Below are positions 10,051 to 18,567 of a DNA stretch of 27,699 nucleotides, piece after piece. Source of the DNA: Chara braunii (Eukaryota; Streptophyta; Charophyceae; Charales; Characeae); the NCBI GenBank assembly GCA_003427395.1, contig BFEA01000553.1, positions 285,233 to 312,931 on the forward strand. The letters run 5' to 3'. Position 1 is the stretch's first letter. Each line of letters opens with the position of its first letter. The notes beneath the pieces are model-generated. The model was not told the DNA's origin and made no database searches. It was given only the letters and a program-made list of their open reading frames with translations. A program made the position numbers and the translations under genes.

Positions 10051-10960
10051 GGTCAGGCATGTTCCATAAGATTGGATGGGTTGACCGCTGTGTTTATTCT
10101 GATTTTCTGAAAAGGCAAAACTTTGTTTCTAAGATGAATGGCTTGGTCGTTGTGTTTATTTAATTTCGTCAGACTTTGTTTCTAAGATGAATGGCCTGCC
10201 TGGCCAGTTATTTTATGGGGTTTGCCTGTGCAAATTTGAGGACCAGACTTTGTTTCTAAGATGAATGGTCTGACCGCTGTTTATTTCTGGGTGGTTTCTG
10301 AACAACCTTTGGGTTTAACTCAGAGTGCTCTGTTTTCTTTTGTGCTGAGAAAGAGAGGGTTGGGTTTTGTTTCTAAGATGAATGACCCAACTCTTTCGCT
10401 TGTTTTATTCTGAGGGAGTAATTTTTGCAGAGGACAAAGCATGTTCCATAAGATTGGATGACTTTCGACTCATGCCATATACAGATGGTTCAGAGAGAAA
10501 CGAACTTGGCAAGGGACCAGATATGTTTCATAAGATTGAATGGTCTGGCCCACTGCCTCACATATGTTGGAACCCGAGAGGTTATAATTTGGCTATACTT
10601 TATATTATTCTATCTATGAACAGGCTGATCAGGCACGGATTCCATAAGATTGGATGACCTGACTGTAGCTTATCACAACTTGAAGAGAGTATAACTAAGA
10701 ATATGGTTGAAGGTAACTTTGGGCAGGCTGAGCTTTGTTTCTAAGATGAATGGCTCAGCCCTACGCCCAACTTTTAAACGTTAAGTCAGAAAGATATATA
10801 TAAGTTGGATATTAAACAGTTCACGGCGACGAAGCTTTGTTTCTAAGATAAATGGCTTAGTCATATGCCCTAAGGAAGAGAGAAGTAGTTGTGCAACCTG
10901 TTCGTGTATATTCGATGGCTGGATCAGGCATGTTTCATAAGATTGAATGGTCTGACTTTA
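10051..10960 (+). repeat. Eleven-unit hairpin array: conserved loop, covarying stems
   Basis: Eleven copies of a ~20-nt motif occur in one orientation in two forms: A, TTTGTTTCTAAGATGAATG, at 10122, 10175, 10249, 10366, 10734 and 10836 (last with one change); B, ATGTTYCATAAGATTGRATG, at 10059, 10441, 10523, 10640 (5' part altered) and 10930. Spacing is 53-117 bp. In at least seven units the flanks are mutually complementary although their sequence differs from unit to unit: a 13-pair stem at 10353-10365/10385-10397, 12 of 15 positions at 10508-10522/10543-10557, GGCTGAGC/GCTCAGCC at 10726-10760, GACGAAGC/GCTTAGTC at 10828-10862, and TCAGGC/GTCTGA at 10924-10955. Conserved loops with covarying stems suggest selection on RNA (or single-stranded DNA) structure. 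No protein is apparent. Confidence 0.75.
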
Positions 10961-11230
10961 TGCCCTATGTAAGTTGGGTATGAAGGGTTAAGTCATTGAA
11001 AGGTCATGAACTATTGTTTGCTAAGCTGACTTGGGGCTGGTGAGAGTACTTACATTTGTGGTGTGGCCTGCATGTGATTGAGTGAGGCTACTACTTAGTT
11101 TGAGTTTCAGTTTGATAGGTAGTTACTTTAGTCGCTCGCCAGGAGTTAGTTTCGATTCCTGCATTTTTCTGAGCTGAGTTTTTTTTACCTAGATCAATTA
11201 TCGCTTTTTCCGAGATCTTTTATTATACTT

Positions 11231-11575
11231 GGCGTTGTATAAATTTTGGTAAGCTACTTTCTCTACGGGAAGCGTTGTCGAAATTTCTACAAATTTAGGG
11301 AGTTAGTCAAATTTTCGTTTTTCAAAGTTCAACTTGTCTAAGGTTCGTATATGGCTTAGTAAAAATCTGGGAAGTCTTTGTTTCTAAAGGGAGTGCTGCC
11401 CAAATTTTTGCTAATTCAGAGAGTTAGACAAAATTAGACTTTGGAAAGTCAAAGGCTATTTCTGCTTTCATATTCGGATTGATACAAATTATGACAAGGC
11501 ATTTTTCCTACGGGAAGCGCTGTCGAAATTTTCTCAGTTTAAAGGAGACAAATTACATTTTGACAGGTGGCGATC
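11231..11575 (+). repeat. Three diverged ~122-bp tandem units
   Basis: The block ACGGGAAGCGTTGTCGAAAT at about 11266 recurs diverged at about 11386 and again at about 11509 (ACGGGAAGCGCTGTCGAAAT), each followed by an AGTTAG/TTAAAGGAGACAAA-like block. The period is about 120-123 bp. Function unknown. Confidence 0.6.
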
Positions 11576-11599
11576 TTGGCGGTCCACCCTGAATAGGAA

Positions 11600-11718
11600 A
11601 AATTCTGCCATTAGTTTACCTTTGTTTTTGGCACTGGCTTAGAGGTAGACATTAAGAGGAGATTCTGCCATTAGTCTACCTTTGCTTTAGGCGCTGGCTT
11701 AGAGGTAGGCTTAGACTT
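11600..11718 (+). repeat. Tandem pair of hairpins with shared loop
   Basis: Two ~63-bp copies begin ATTCTGCCATTAGT. In each, a TTTACCT or CTACCT arm pairs with a downstream AGGTAGRC arm around a shared GGCRCTGGCTTAG loop. Differences in the arms (T-G against C-G, T-A against T-G) keep pairing, the same style as the 10.05-10.96 kb array. Confidence 0.6.
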
Positions 11719-11855
11719 AGTTGGCACATAACTGTGAGTGAGAATGTGCTATGGAGGTTCATCCCCCATGTGCTGATGATTTAGCTGGGCATTGACCTGT
11801 CTTATGACACAGACCTTTCTCGGACGTTGATTAAGGACTTGGACTAGTTTCAACT

Positions 11856-11895
11856 CGATCCTATAAGGATCGTCTTCTGTTATCACTGATAACAG
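11856..11895. repeat. Two adjacent perfect hairpins
   Basis: CGATCCT-ATA-AGGATCG (11856-11872) has 7 perfect pairs and a 3-nt loop. CTGTTATC-ACT-GATAACAG (11877-11895) has 8 perfect pairs and a 3-nt loop. Only four bases separate them. Confidence 0.85.
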
Positions 11896-11899
11896 TTCG

Positions 11900-12595
11900 G
11901 TTGCCGATTCGTCGGTCTACGACTCAATTCCAACACACTCTCCATACCCAACCTAAAAGGGTTTTTGCCCAGGTGACTTTACTGTTTGTTAAGGGTTTCA
12001 CCCGGACTCTTATTGAATGACCATTTAACAAAGGTACTTAGTATTTAATTATGGTTGGTTGGATAGGAAATTGGGGCTTGTATGGATAAAGCGAAGGGTA
12101 TGAGTGTGGAGATTGGTTGGGGTTGACTCCGTGCAGTGCGTGGTTTGTTGTTCGATTCTTTGATGTGATTGCAGGTAGGTCCTGTGATTCGGATTTTGGA
12201 TTTGGATTGCCTGCGATCCCATAGATATGTACATATGGTCGTGAAGAGTCTCACTGTGCCTGTGAGAAGTGATCGTCGCAACTCTATCTCCCTTATGTGT
12301 GTATGCTTGGGTGTATTTACGGTGGGTGTTCGTGAGGCCTAGGGGGCCCCGTACTAAAGGCATACTCAGAGGGTAAGACCGAGATGGACACAAGAAAAAC
12401 TTTCCTTTTAGTCATGTTGCTCCTTGGGGGTTTTCTTAGTCGGACGTTGGTCCTGGGCCGGGATTCAAGGTCCTTGTCCACGACATCCCTGACCCTAAGC
12501 TCTGTAGGGGAGGGACTCCCCCTCGTGCAGAGCCTATCTGCGCTGCCCGTCGAGACACCCAACCCTGGAGGTGGAAGTGTCTCGGGGGCCGAACG
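11900..12595. other. No gene recognised
   Basis: A 113-codon open frame at 12384-12725 starts with a hydrophobic, signal-peptide-like stretch (TFLLVMLLLGGFL), but its second half runs through the hairpin and direct-repeat tract at 12601-12672, so it is unlikely to be a real gene. Confidence 0.35.
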
Positions 12596-12600
12596 GCGTG

Positions 12601-12672
12601 TCCTTCAACCGTTCAATATCGTGAGGGGTAACCCCTCGCGATATACTCCTTCAACCATTCAATATCGCGAGG
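12601..12672 (+). repeat. 26-bp direct repeat with 13-bp-stem hairpin
   Basis: Two 26-bp copies (12601-12626 and 12647-12672) begin TCCTTCAACC and end ATATCGYGAGG. ATATCGTGAGGGG (12616-12628) pairs with CCCCTCGCGATAT (12632-12644) around a TAA loop: 13 pairs, one of them G-T. Confidence 0.8.
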
Positions 12673-12730
12673 CCGGAGCCGCGATTACCACGTATGACTG
12701 GCATCGTTGGTTGGTATGGGACTGACCAGC

Positions 12731-12786
12731 AGCCGCGCGGCTTTATGTTAAAAATCCTGCGCGCGACGCTTCGCCGCCCCAGCGTC
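12731..12786. repeat. Palindrome and hairpin
   Basis: AGCCGCGCGGCT (12731-12742) is a perfect 12-bp palindrome. GACGCT (12765-12770) pairs with AGCGTC (12781-12786). Confidence 0.65.
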
Positions 12787-12979
12787 TAAAAGTTATGGGA
12801 TCGCGGGGCTCGCACGTAGACGCGAACGCTTGGGATTATTGTAGGCCGCGGGCACTACTCGAAGAGGGGGAGGGTACCCCAAAGATCATGACCCCTTTTG
12901 GAACAAAGGAATCCTCCGCCTATTCGTTTTTGCTTTTTAGAGTTTTCATGGTTGGACATTATATTCCGTGGCAGCCGTC

Positions 12980-13250
12980 AAAGTCAAACCCCTTGACTTT
13001 TGTTCAGGCCTGGAGTAGGACTTACCTCCAGGGCCGCAAGAAACGACTGTCACCACAGGTATGAACCTGTGTACCACCCGCTCTGCATAAGGTGCAGAAG
13101 AGGGTGTGTGGTCTTCAACCGCGCATGGCGGTTGTCTGGCGTCGAGAGATTAACTCTCAAGGCGCCTGTCAGCTGACACTTGAGTGTCGAACGCGACCCT
13201 CGAGATTAACGAGGGTCGAGCGAGTATGGGTACTACATAGTACGCCATCG
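12980..13250. repeat. Near-continuous array of stem-loops
   Basis: At least eight consecutive hairpins: AAAGTCAA/TTGACTTT (12980-13000, 8 pairs); CCTGGAG/CTCCAGG (13009-13032); CACAGGT-ATGA-ACCTGTG (13054-13071); a bulged CCACCC-CTCTGCA stem (13074-13110); CAACCGC/GCGGTTG (13116-13134); GAGAG-ATTAA-CTCTC (13144-13158); GACAC-TTGA-GTGTC (13175-13188); CGACCCTCG-AGATTAA-CGAGGGTCG (13194-13218, 9 pairs); and GTACTA/TAGTAC (13230-13243). A perfect 7-bp stem with a short loop is expected only about once per few kilobases, so this is strong enrichment. No coding frame crosses it convincingly. Confidence 0.8.
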
Positions 13251-13259
13251 TTGCGACTG

Positions 13260-13700
13260 ATTGCGTATGTTGCATTGCTAGTCGATATGAGTAGACCCGC
13301 GCAGTTTTGTACTAAGTCTCGCGCGCGGCGCCTATCTGAATTCTGTAGTGGAAAGTTATGGGATGGCCACTGAAGGGGCTAGGAGCATTGTCGCGTCGTT
13401 TGTTTTGTGTCGTTTTGTGCGTATGTGTGTGTGTTCTTTTTGTGTCTTCGTAGAGTGGTGTTCGCGTGGTGTGTGGGATGCGCCCTAGTCGACCGACGAC
13501 GAGCCGCGCTTGGGACTTCAGCCCCCCAAGATGTCGGTTCGCATGCAGGTCCGATAGGCGTATTACCGCGCGTACCCCCTATGCTACAGCGAACGAGAAC
13601 CCTCGGCTGGTCCACCTCTGCGATTGCAACTGAGTAGCTTTCGTACTGTGGACTGGTAGCTCGGCGGGGATATGCCCAACGAAGGGAGGTGACAGCTCCC
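13260..13700. other. No gene recognised
   Basis: GC-rich sequence with short frames on both strands and no recognisable domain. Confidence 0.35.
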
Positions 13701-13721
13701 GTAAGGTGGAGGTAAGTTGTG

Positions 13722-13793
13722 CCTCGCGTAGGCCCTATTCTGTCGTAGGGGCTCGCGAGAGGTATGGCTGGCGTACTCGGCCGGAGCGGCCTA
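13722..13793. repeat. Hairpins at right end of the structured tract
   Basis: CCTCGCG (13722-13728) pairs with CGCGAG (13754-13759), with an inner GGCCCTA/TAGGGGC stem. GGCCG-GAG-CGGCC follows near 13780-13792. Confidence 0.6.
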
Positions 13794-13993
13794 AGGAAGC
13801 TTCATTTGTGTGTTCGTGACGAGGTTGGTCCAACTCCTGCGTGACGCGGCCGAGATGGTCCCGTGCTGCCACGTGCGGTGCCGGACCGATGCGCTCAACA
13901 CCGGTACCATCGATCTTTTCATTGTGCCCCTGTCGCCGTTGGAGGCACTCAGGGGAATTTCAACCTGCCCTTGCATAGGCCGTCTGCCTGTCT

Positions 13994-14016
13994 GCTCTCT
14001 CTCTCTCTCTCTCTCA

Positions 14017-14064
<48 letters not shown>

Positions 14065-14278
14065 CACACACACGGTGACACATTCAAGTCTCGTCTNNNN
14101 NNNNNNNNNNNNNNNNNNNNNNNNNNNNNNNNNNNNNNNNNNNNNNNNNNNNNNNNNNNNNNNNNNNNNNNNNNNNNNNNNNNNNNNNNNNNNNNNNNNN
14201 NNNNNNNNNNNNNNNNNNNNNNNNNNNNNNNNNNNNNNNNNNNNNNNNNNNNNNNNNNNNNNNNNNNNNNNNNNNNNN

Positions 14279-14350
<72 letters not shown>
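13994..14350. repeat. (CT)n/(CA)n microsatellites flanking an assembly gap
   Basis: (CT)n (about 13994-14016) and (CA)n (about 14019-14073) precede 182 N bases (14097-14278). After the gap come (TG)n (14279-14309) and (CA)n (about 14313-14350). The frames that read through the N block here are artefacts. Confidence 0.95.
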
Positions 14351-14352
<2 letters not shown>

Positions 14353-14379
14353 CGAGCAGGAACGAAGAAGGGGGGGGAC

Positions 14380-14640
14380 ACTCACCTTGCGAAAACGAAG
14401 ACAACAGGAGGTTGGCCTTCAGGAGCGCGTCAAAAAAAATGGCGGCGGCGCGTCAACAAGAACACTGTTTGAAATTGAATTCAAATTTCCAGCGCCAATC
14501 TGCTGCAGGGGCATCACAGGAAGATGGGTGCTCCTTACGAGGGCATATGGCACATAGCCCAACGGAATGAGACCGCTTGTTGAGGGACAGCGTCATGGAA
14601 AGTTGCGCCACTACCGACGGGGGCCTAACAGGAAGATTTT
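14380..14640. other. No gene recognised
   Basis: Short overlapping open frames only. The sequence leads into the inverted copy of the AGGGGC repeat. Confidence 0.35.
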
Positions 14641-14647
14641 CAGGCCC

Positions 14648-14730
14648 AGGGGCGCGGCAGGGTATTTCGCATGTCGGAGGGGCGCGACGCAAATAAATGG
14701 AAAATACAGGGGCGCCAGACAAATTTTCCC
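14648..14730 (+). repeat. AGGGGC repeat, inverted second copy
   Basis: 83 bp matching the reverse complement of 5797-5879 with only a few substitutions. Contains AGGGGCGCGGCAGGGTATTT and ends ACAAATTTTCCC, followed by an A-rich stretch as in the other copy. Confidence 0.8.
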
Positions 14731-14755
14731 AAAAAGAAAAGTATGGAGTACATCT

Positions 14756-14844
14756 TTTTTTTTTTTTTTTTTTTAATAAACTGATCAAAACGGATACTAC
14801 ACTTGATCTTTTTAATAAACTGACCAAAAGGCCGAGAAAGGTAC
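14756..14844 (-). pseudogene. U2 snRNA retropseudogene, chimeric, poly(A)-tailed
   Basis: On the minus strand from 14844: TACCTTTCTCGGCCTTTTGG (the plant U2 5' end), then a foreign TCAGTTTATTAAAAA, then GATCAAGTGTAGTATC (the U2 branch-site recognition region, GTGTAGTA intact), then a GATCAGTTTATT block matching the next U2 region, then about 19 A. The insert copies the downstream U2 block plus a short A-tail, as if the polymerase had switched templates. The 3' two thirds of U2, including the Sm site, are absent, so it cannot be a working gene. Confidence 0.82.
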
Positions 14845-14879
14845 TTTTTTTTTTTTTTTTTTTTAAATAAACTGATCAT
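14845..14879 (-). pseudogene. Second U2-derived tail fragment with poly(A)
   Basis: Directly upstream (in U2 orientation) of the U2 retrocopy lies TGATCAGTTTATTT followed by about 20 A. It is the same 3' block and tail as in the neighbouring copy, so two U2-derived tails sit in tandem. Confidence 0.65.
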
Positions 14880-14893
14880 AGCAAACACTACAC

Positions 14894-15350
14894 CACGGCC
14901 TAGCTCAGTTGGTAAGGCATGCAAGTGGCATTCAGGAGGTTTTGGGTTCAATCCCCATTGGCCTCATGTACCTTCCTCGGCAAGCTTGGCACCCGCCACC
15001 TAGAGATATGTCGTTGGTCCCCCCAAGTGGCATTAAGCAGAGACTGCTGATGTTCATAGGGGGAGGGGACCGGAGGGGAGGCACAATGACTGGCCCATCG
15101 AAGAAGCTCGGTCCTGATGCTACCGGCTGACCCTGGCCAGTATCGCCCTCCTGCTGTAGCAGATATCGCACCTGCTGGTGGGTGCAGCTCCCGCATGTTC
15201 CCTCGTTGGAGGCTTGAGCATGGATGTGGCTGCTACGGGGTTCCCCGTAATACTATGATGACAATAAAAAAGGCCTGAAAGGCCGTCCTGTCCAGATTTT
15301 ACAGGTAATTGAATTGGTTGGGCAATTAGCCTTTAAAAAACAAAAAAAAA
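14894..15350 (+). mobile_element. tRNA-derived SINE
   Basis: A pol III A box, TAGCTCAGTTGG (14901-14912), and B box, GGTTCAATCC (14945-14954), sit 44 nt apart as in a tRNA. The tRNA fold is imperfect: the GGCC/GGCC acceptor pairing is offset, the D and T arms are weak, and the anticodon arm does not pair. A tRNA-unrelated body follows, then A-rich stretches (about 15265-15271 and 15334-15351). No target-site duplication was found, so the 3' end is approximate. Confidence 0.65.
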
Positions 15351-15352
15351 AG

Positions 15353-15408
15353 AAGGTGAAATGATTTCTTGGAAAAAAAAAAAAAAAAAAAAAAAAAGGT
15401 GAAACGAT
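15353..15408 (+). repeat. Poly(A) tract flanked by 13-bp near-repeats
   Basis: AAGGTGAAATGAT (15353-15365) and AAGGTGAAACGAT (15396-15408) flank TTCTTGG plus about 25 A. This may be a nearly completely 5'-truncated retroposon with its target-site duplication, now with one mismatch, or simple slippage. Confidence 0.4.
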
Positions 15409-15434
15409 GTACGTACGTCTTCAGCAGGAACGTC

Positions 15435-15446
15435 AAACGATACACT
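15435..15446 (+). repeat. LINE target-site duplication, 5' copy
   Basis: AAACGATACACT, matched exactly by 24299-24310 right after the LINE A-tail. The first two As may belong to the tail, so the certain duplication is 10 bp (ACGATACACT). Confidence 0.8.
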
Positions 15447-16938
15447 ATGAAAAAGCAGGCCACAACTGATTTCGACCCGGCTGGGGAGCGTCGATAGCGG
15501 GCGGGTAGCGTAGCGCTCCGTTACCGGCACTTCTTTGCGTTTTACGCAAACGCTGTTCACCCGCCAACCCCGCCGTCATGACGGGGTGTGAAAAAGGAGA
15601 CTTGCGCGCTCCTCCTCGAGGGCGTGAGGTTTCGGCCTCCCTGCTTTATCTCCTTGAACAGTCCTTCACCACGGTTGGGTAGGAATTGACTGTGTCACCA
15701 TAGCCAGAGAAAGATGCAAGGGAAGGTAAGGCCAGGTTTTGGCCAATTATCTCGGAATCTAGATGTGCAGGCCACATGCTTCCTCATTATCAGTAATGAG
15801 GGATGTTAAGTCCGAGTAAACATTCTCCATCTGGTCTGAAGTTAATCCAGCAACGGACATGGTTAATTACCTCGGAATTTTAGCAATGGGAGTCAAGCGT
15901 CGTCTCACATGTGATAAGCAGGTTGGCCCTAGGCGGGAGATTCTCCTCCTTCGGGTGGGGAAGCTATCATAGATCAACGTGGGAATTTCTTTCGTTCTAG
16001 AGGGCAGCGGGGGCATCGACCTCACGAGGGTCCGGGATCCGTGGAAGGGGGTGGAGTAGTTGAGGGCAATTGGGTAATTTGAAGTAATCATCGTTTTGGG
16101 CACGCTCAGGGGCCAGGGCTGATAATCTTAGGTCAGGAGCTGCGTGACGAAGCAAAGTGGAAGGTCTGTTGATGGTTCACGGTACTAAGGAGTATAGGGA
16201 AAACAAACCGAGTCCCCCGGAATTCATCCGAGGACAGAATTGTTATTTATACCTGTATTGGACGGAGGACGTTCCGTACGTTCGAACGAATCGGAAAGGA
16301 GAATGATGGTGTCAGCCCGGTAGGCGGAGGGTGGTTCCCGCCCGGACCTAGTGTTGCCAGGACTCGCCTACCTTTACGCGCATCAGCCGGGAGTGAAATT
16401 TTCTCCAATCCTGTAGTGCACCACTTCGCCTGGGGAGAACCGATTACTGTGGTAACTCGAGGAAAGTCCTGTTTCGGGCGATCAAATAGACGTCTTTCAT
16501 CTTGCTAGGTATGGGGGTGGAATTGGATTACTACGACACTCAGCTTTTCCTCACCCTCTGCTCTCCTGTCCGAGAAGTAACTCAATAAGGCCTCGGGAAT
16601 CGGGAACTCGTAGGCGGACGCAAATCTGCTCGGTTCTGATAGAACTAAGTGCCCTGGTTCCACACCTTGAGCGTGAAGGAGGTAGTAGGGTGTAAGAGAA
16701 TTGATAGAAGTGTCCTAGCCGATTTTCCCCAAGTTGCCCCTGGTCGGCACTAAAGCCGGTCTCGGTAAGTTCTGTCCGGACTGTTGCCTAAATCGGAGTG
16801 ATTGCCGGGATTCTTCGGATCGCCTCAAGTATTGTGAGAAGGGTGGCAAGACCGAGCAAGTAATTAACCAGGAGTAAATCGTCAGCCCCGAAGGACTCAA
16901 GCCAGGTGGGAGGGTACCCACGCATACAGCGATCCCAA
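15447..16938 (+). promoter_or_regulatory. LINE 5' leader (probable internal promoter region)
   Basis: Long non-coding leader between the 5' duplication and the first ORF1 ATG. Autonomous LINEs carry their promoter here; none is identifiable by eye. It holds tight inverted repeats: TTTGCGT-TTT-ACGCAAA (15534-15550), CCGTCATGACGG (15573-15584) and CCTCATTA-TCAG-TAATGAGG (15782-15801). Confidence 0.5.
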
Positions 16939-17595
16939 ATGGCGGCACAATCAAGAGGAGAAGCACAAGGTCCCGATTCGGTGCAGGCAAGGCAAAGTAA
17001 CTTGTCAAGCGTAAGGGACTCGGTGGGCAGGTGTTATGATGATGGAGTGTGCCCTAAGGGCATCCATTTGGGGAGGGTGGTGGAAGACGAAGGAGGGGAA
17101 AGATTCATAGTAAATGAGGAAGTTGAGGAGGTTAAAGAACAATGGCTGAAAGAAAGGTTGGTAATCGTAGTGTTTCAGGGAGACGCTCGTTCACTATCAA
17201 GAGCGGTCAAGGAAGATCTGATCAGAGCATTTGAGGACGGGTGGTCTATGAAGAAACTTTTCCAACCAGAAGCAAGACGGGGCAGGGTAAAATTCGAAGG
17301 GCCAAACGTAGCCTCATACGTGGTGAAAGCCAAGGAGATCGCGGGTTGGCTAATCCAACAGAAGGAGATGTCGATCAAGCTGGAGGAGGGGAAAAACTAC
17401 ACAGTCCAATTTAGCCCAAGGCTATCTAAGCAGGAACTGAAGGTGGTCAGAATCCAAGAGGCCGAATCCAAATCCTGGATTATGGCTCTGAGGGTACCCC
17501 TGGAAGCGTACTTCTACTTGGGAAGCGCTGTGGAGGCCATATTCGGCAGGTACACATCGATGCAGTTACCTGAGTATGACCGAGACAGACTGTAA
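16939..17595 (+). pseudogene. LINE ORF1, N-terminal part (DUF4283-like), ends at nonsense codon
   Basis: The ATG at 16939 (context AAATGGC) is preferred to an upstream in-frame GTG at 16906 because eukaryotic initiation needs AUG. Residues ~75-218 resemble the DUF4283 region of plant LINE and gag-like proteins: VIVVFQGDARSLSRAVKEDL, a VKFEGPNVASYVVKAKEIAG stretch, and SWIMALRVPLEAYFYLGSA near the end. The role is probably RNA binding and RNP formation. The frame stops at TAA (17593-17595), in the middle of the conserved region, and the same frame continues at once with the remainder, so this stop is a mutation rather than the natural end. Confidence 0.8.
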
Positions 17596-18567
17596 TTAAT
17601 GAACGTAAAATTTGAAATGCCACCTGACTCTAGATCCAAGATAGAGGATGATTTGACCACCATCCAGTCGCCGAAGGGCGAAAGCTGGAAGGTGGAGATA
17701 GTGACCCCATATACCGACTGGTGTCGCAGATGCAGGTGGTATTTCCATACTGAAGATAACTGCCCGAAGTTCAAATCAAAGGGCGACGGGCGAGGGAGTC
17801 TCGGAGAAAGACCCGGTGGCCACAAAGCGAGATTCAGGCAGCACTTGCAGGACCAAGAACGCGTTCCACAAGCAAGAGCCGAAGGCAGTAGGGAGCCAAT
17901 ACGGTCGCAGCTACCGCCCATTGGCACAACACGGAGTCCAGGTCCCACAGGGCCCCAGCCATCGGGACTTCCTCAGTACAACGGGGCTGGAGCAGCCTGT
18001 CTCAGCCGAATGCAGCTACAGACATCAAGGGAAGCTGGCAGAGACACAGGAGCTAACAACCAGTGGATCGGCCCGTCGGTCAGGCACTGGTCCGAGTCCC
18101 AAGGCATCAGGCATGACAGTGATCAAGGATTAGCCCACTGGCAAGGGGGAGAAATCCGCAGAGATCCCAGGAGCTGGGAGGAAGCAGAAGGCCTCAATAG
18201 GGGCATGCCCCTGCCCCCACTCCCACACCCAAGGGGTGACTGGTCAGGGGGCCAGGTAGGGAGAGACTGCCAAGCGTTCAGTCATACAGACATAGCACAG
18301 TTGAAATCTCCATCACACATGTTTTGGCATGGACAACAGCCAGTGGGGCTTGCTGGTATGGAGTACCAGTATCAGTTCAGAGAGCACCAGCATTCATCGC
18401 AGAACTATCATATTGATCACCCCCAGGCTCGGTACCCGAGTGACAACTACGATTGGAGGAGCTTCGCAGGTCGAGGTGCCTCCACTCTGGATTTCTCCAG
18501 GTGGGATGAGAGAGGTGGCGGTAGCAGAAGAACTCCGAGGACAAACAACAGGAGATGGGACACCTAG
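17596..18567 (+). pseudogene. LINE ORF1, middle part with CCHC zinc knuckle
   Basis: Same frame as the N-terminal part, resuming right after the TAA; the first ATG is at 17599. Thirteen or so codons later comes the acidic stretch that normally precedes the knuckle, then CRRCRWYFHTEDNC (17722-17763), a C-x2-C-x4-H-x4-C knuckle starting at ORF1 codon 262. Such knuckles bind nucleic acid. The rest is a long low-complexity linker rich in Gln, Ser, Gly, Arg and Pro, probably disordered. A second in-frame stop, TAG at 18565-18567 (codon 543), ends it. It is likely a CAG-to-TAG change, since the frame stays open for another 987 bp afterwards. Confidence 0.8.

Noticed and set aside
12384-12725. 113-codon frame with a signal-peptide-like start
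   Set aside because: Its second half is made of a 26-bp direct repeat and a 13-bp-stem hairpin; there are no cysteines or domains suggesting a secreted protein.
13018-13034. ACTTACCTCCAGG resembling the U1 snRNA 5' end
   Set aside because: The match is short and the bases are explained by the CCTGGAG/CTCCAGG hairpin.
8200-13800. rRNA genes or rDNA spacer as an explanation for the structured tract
   Set aside because: No 18S, 5.8S, 25S or 5S conserved segment was recognised anywhere in the window.
13791-14557. Long open frames through the CA/CT repeats and N gap
   Set aside because: They exist only because the Ns are translated as X and the dinucleotide repeats lack stops.
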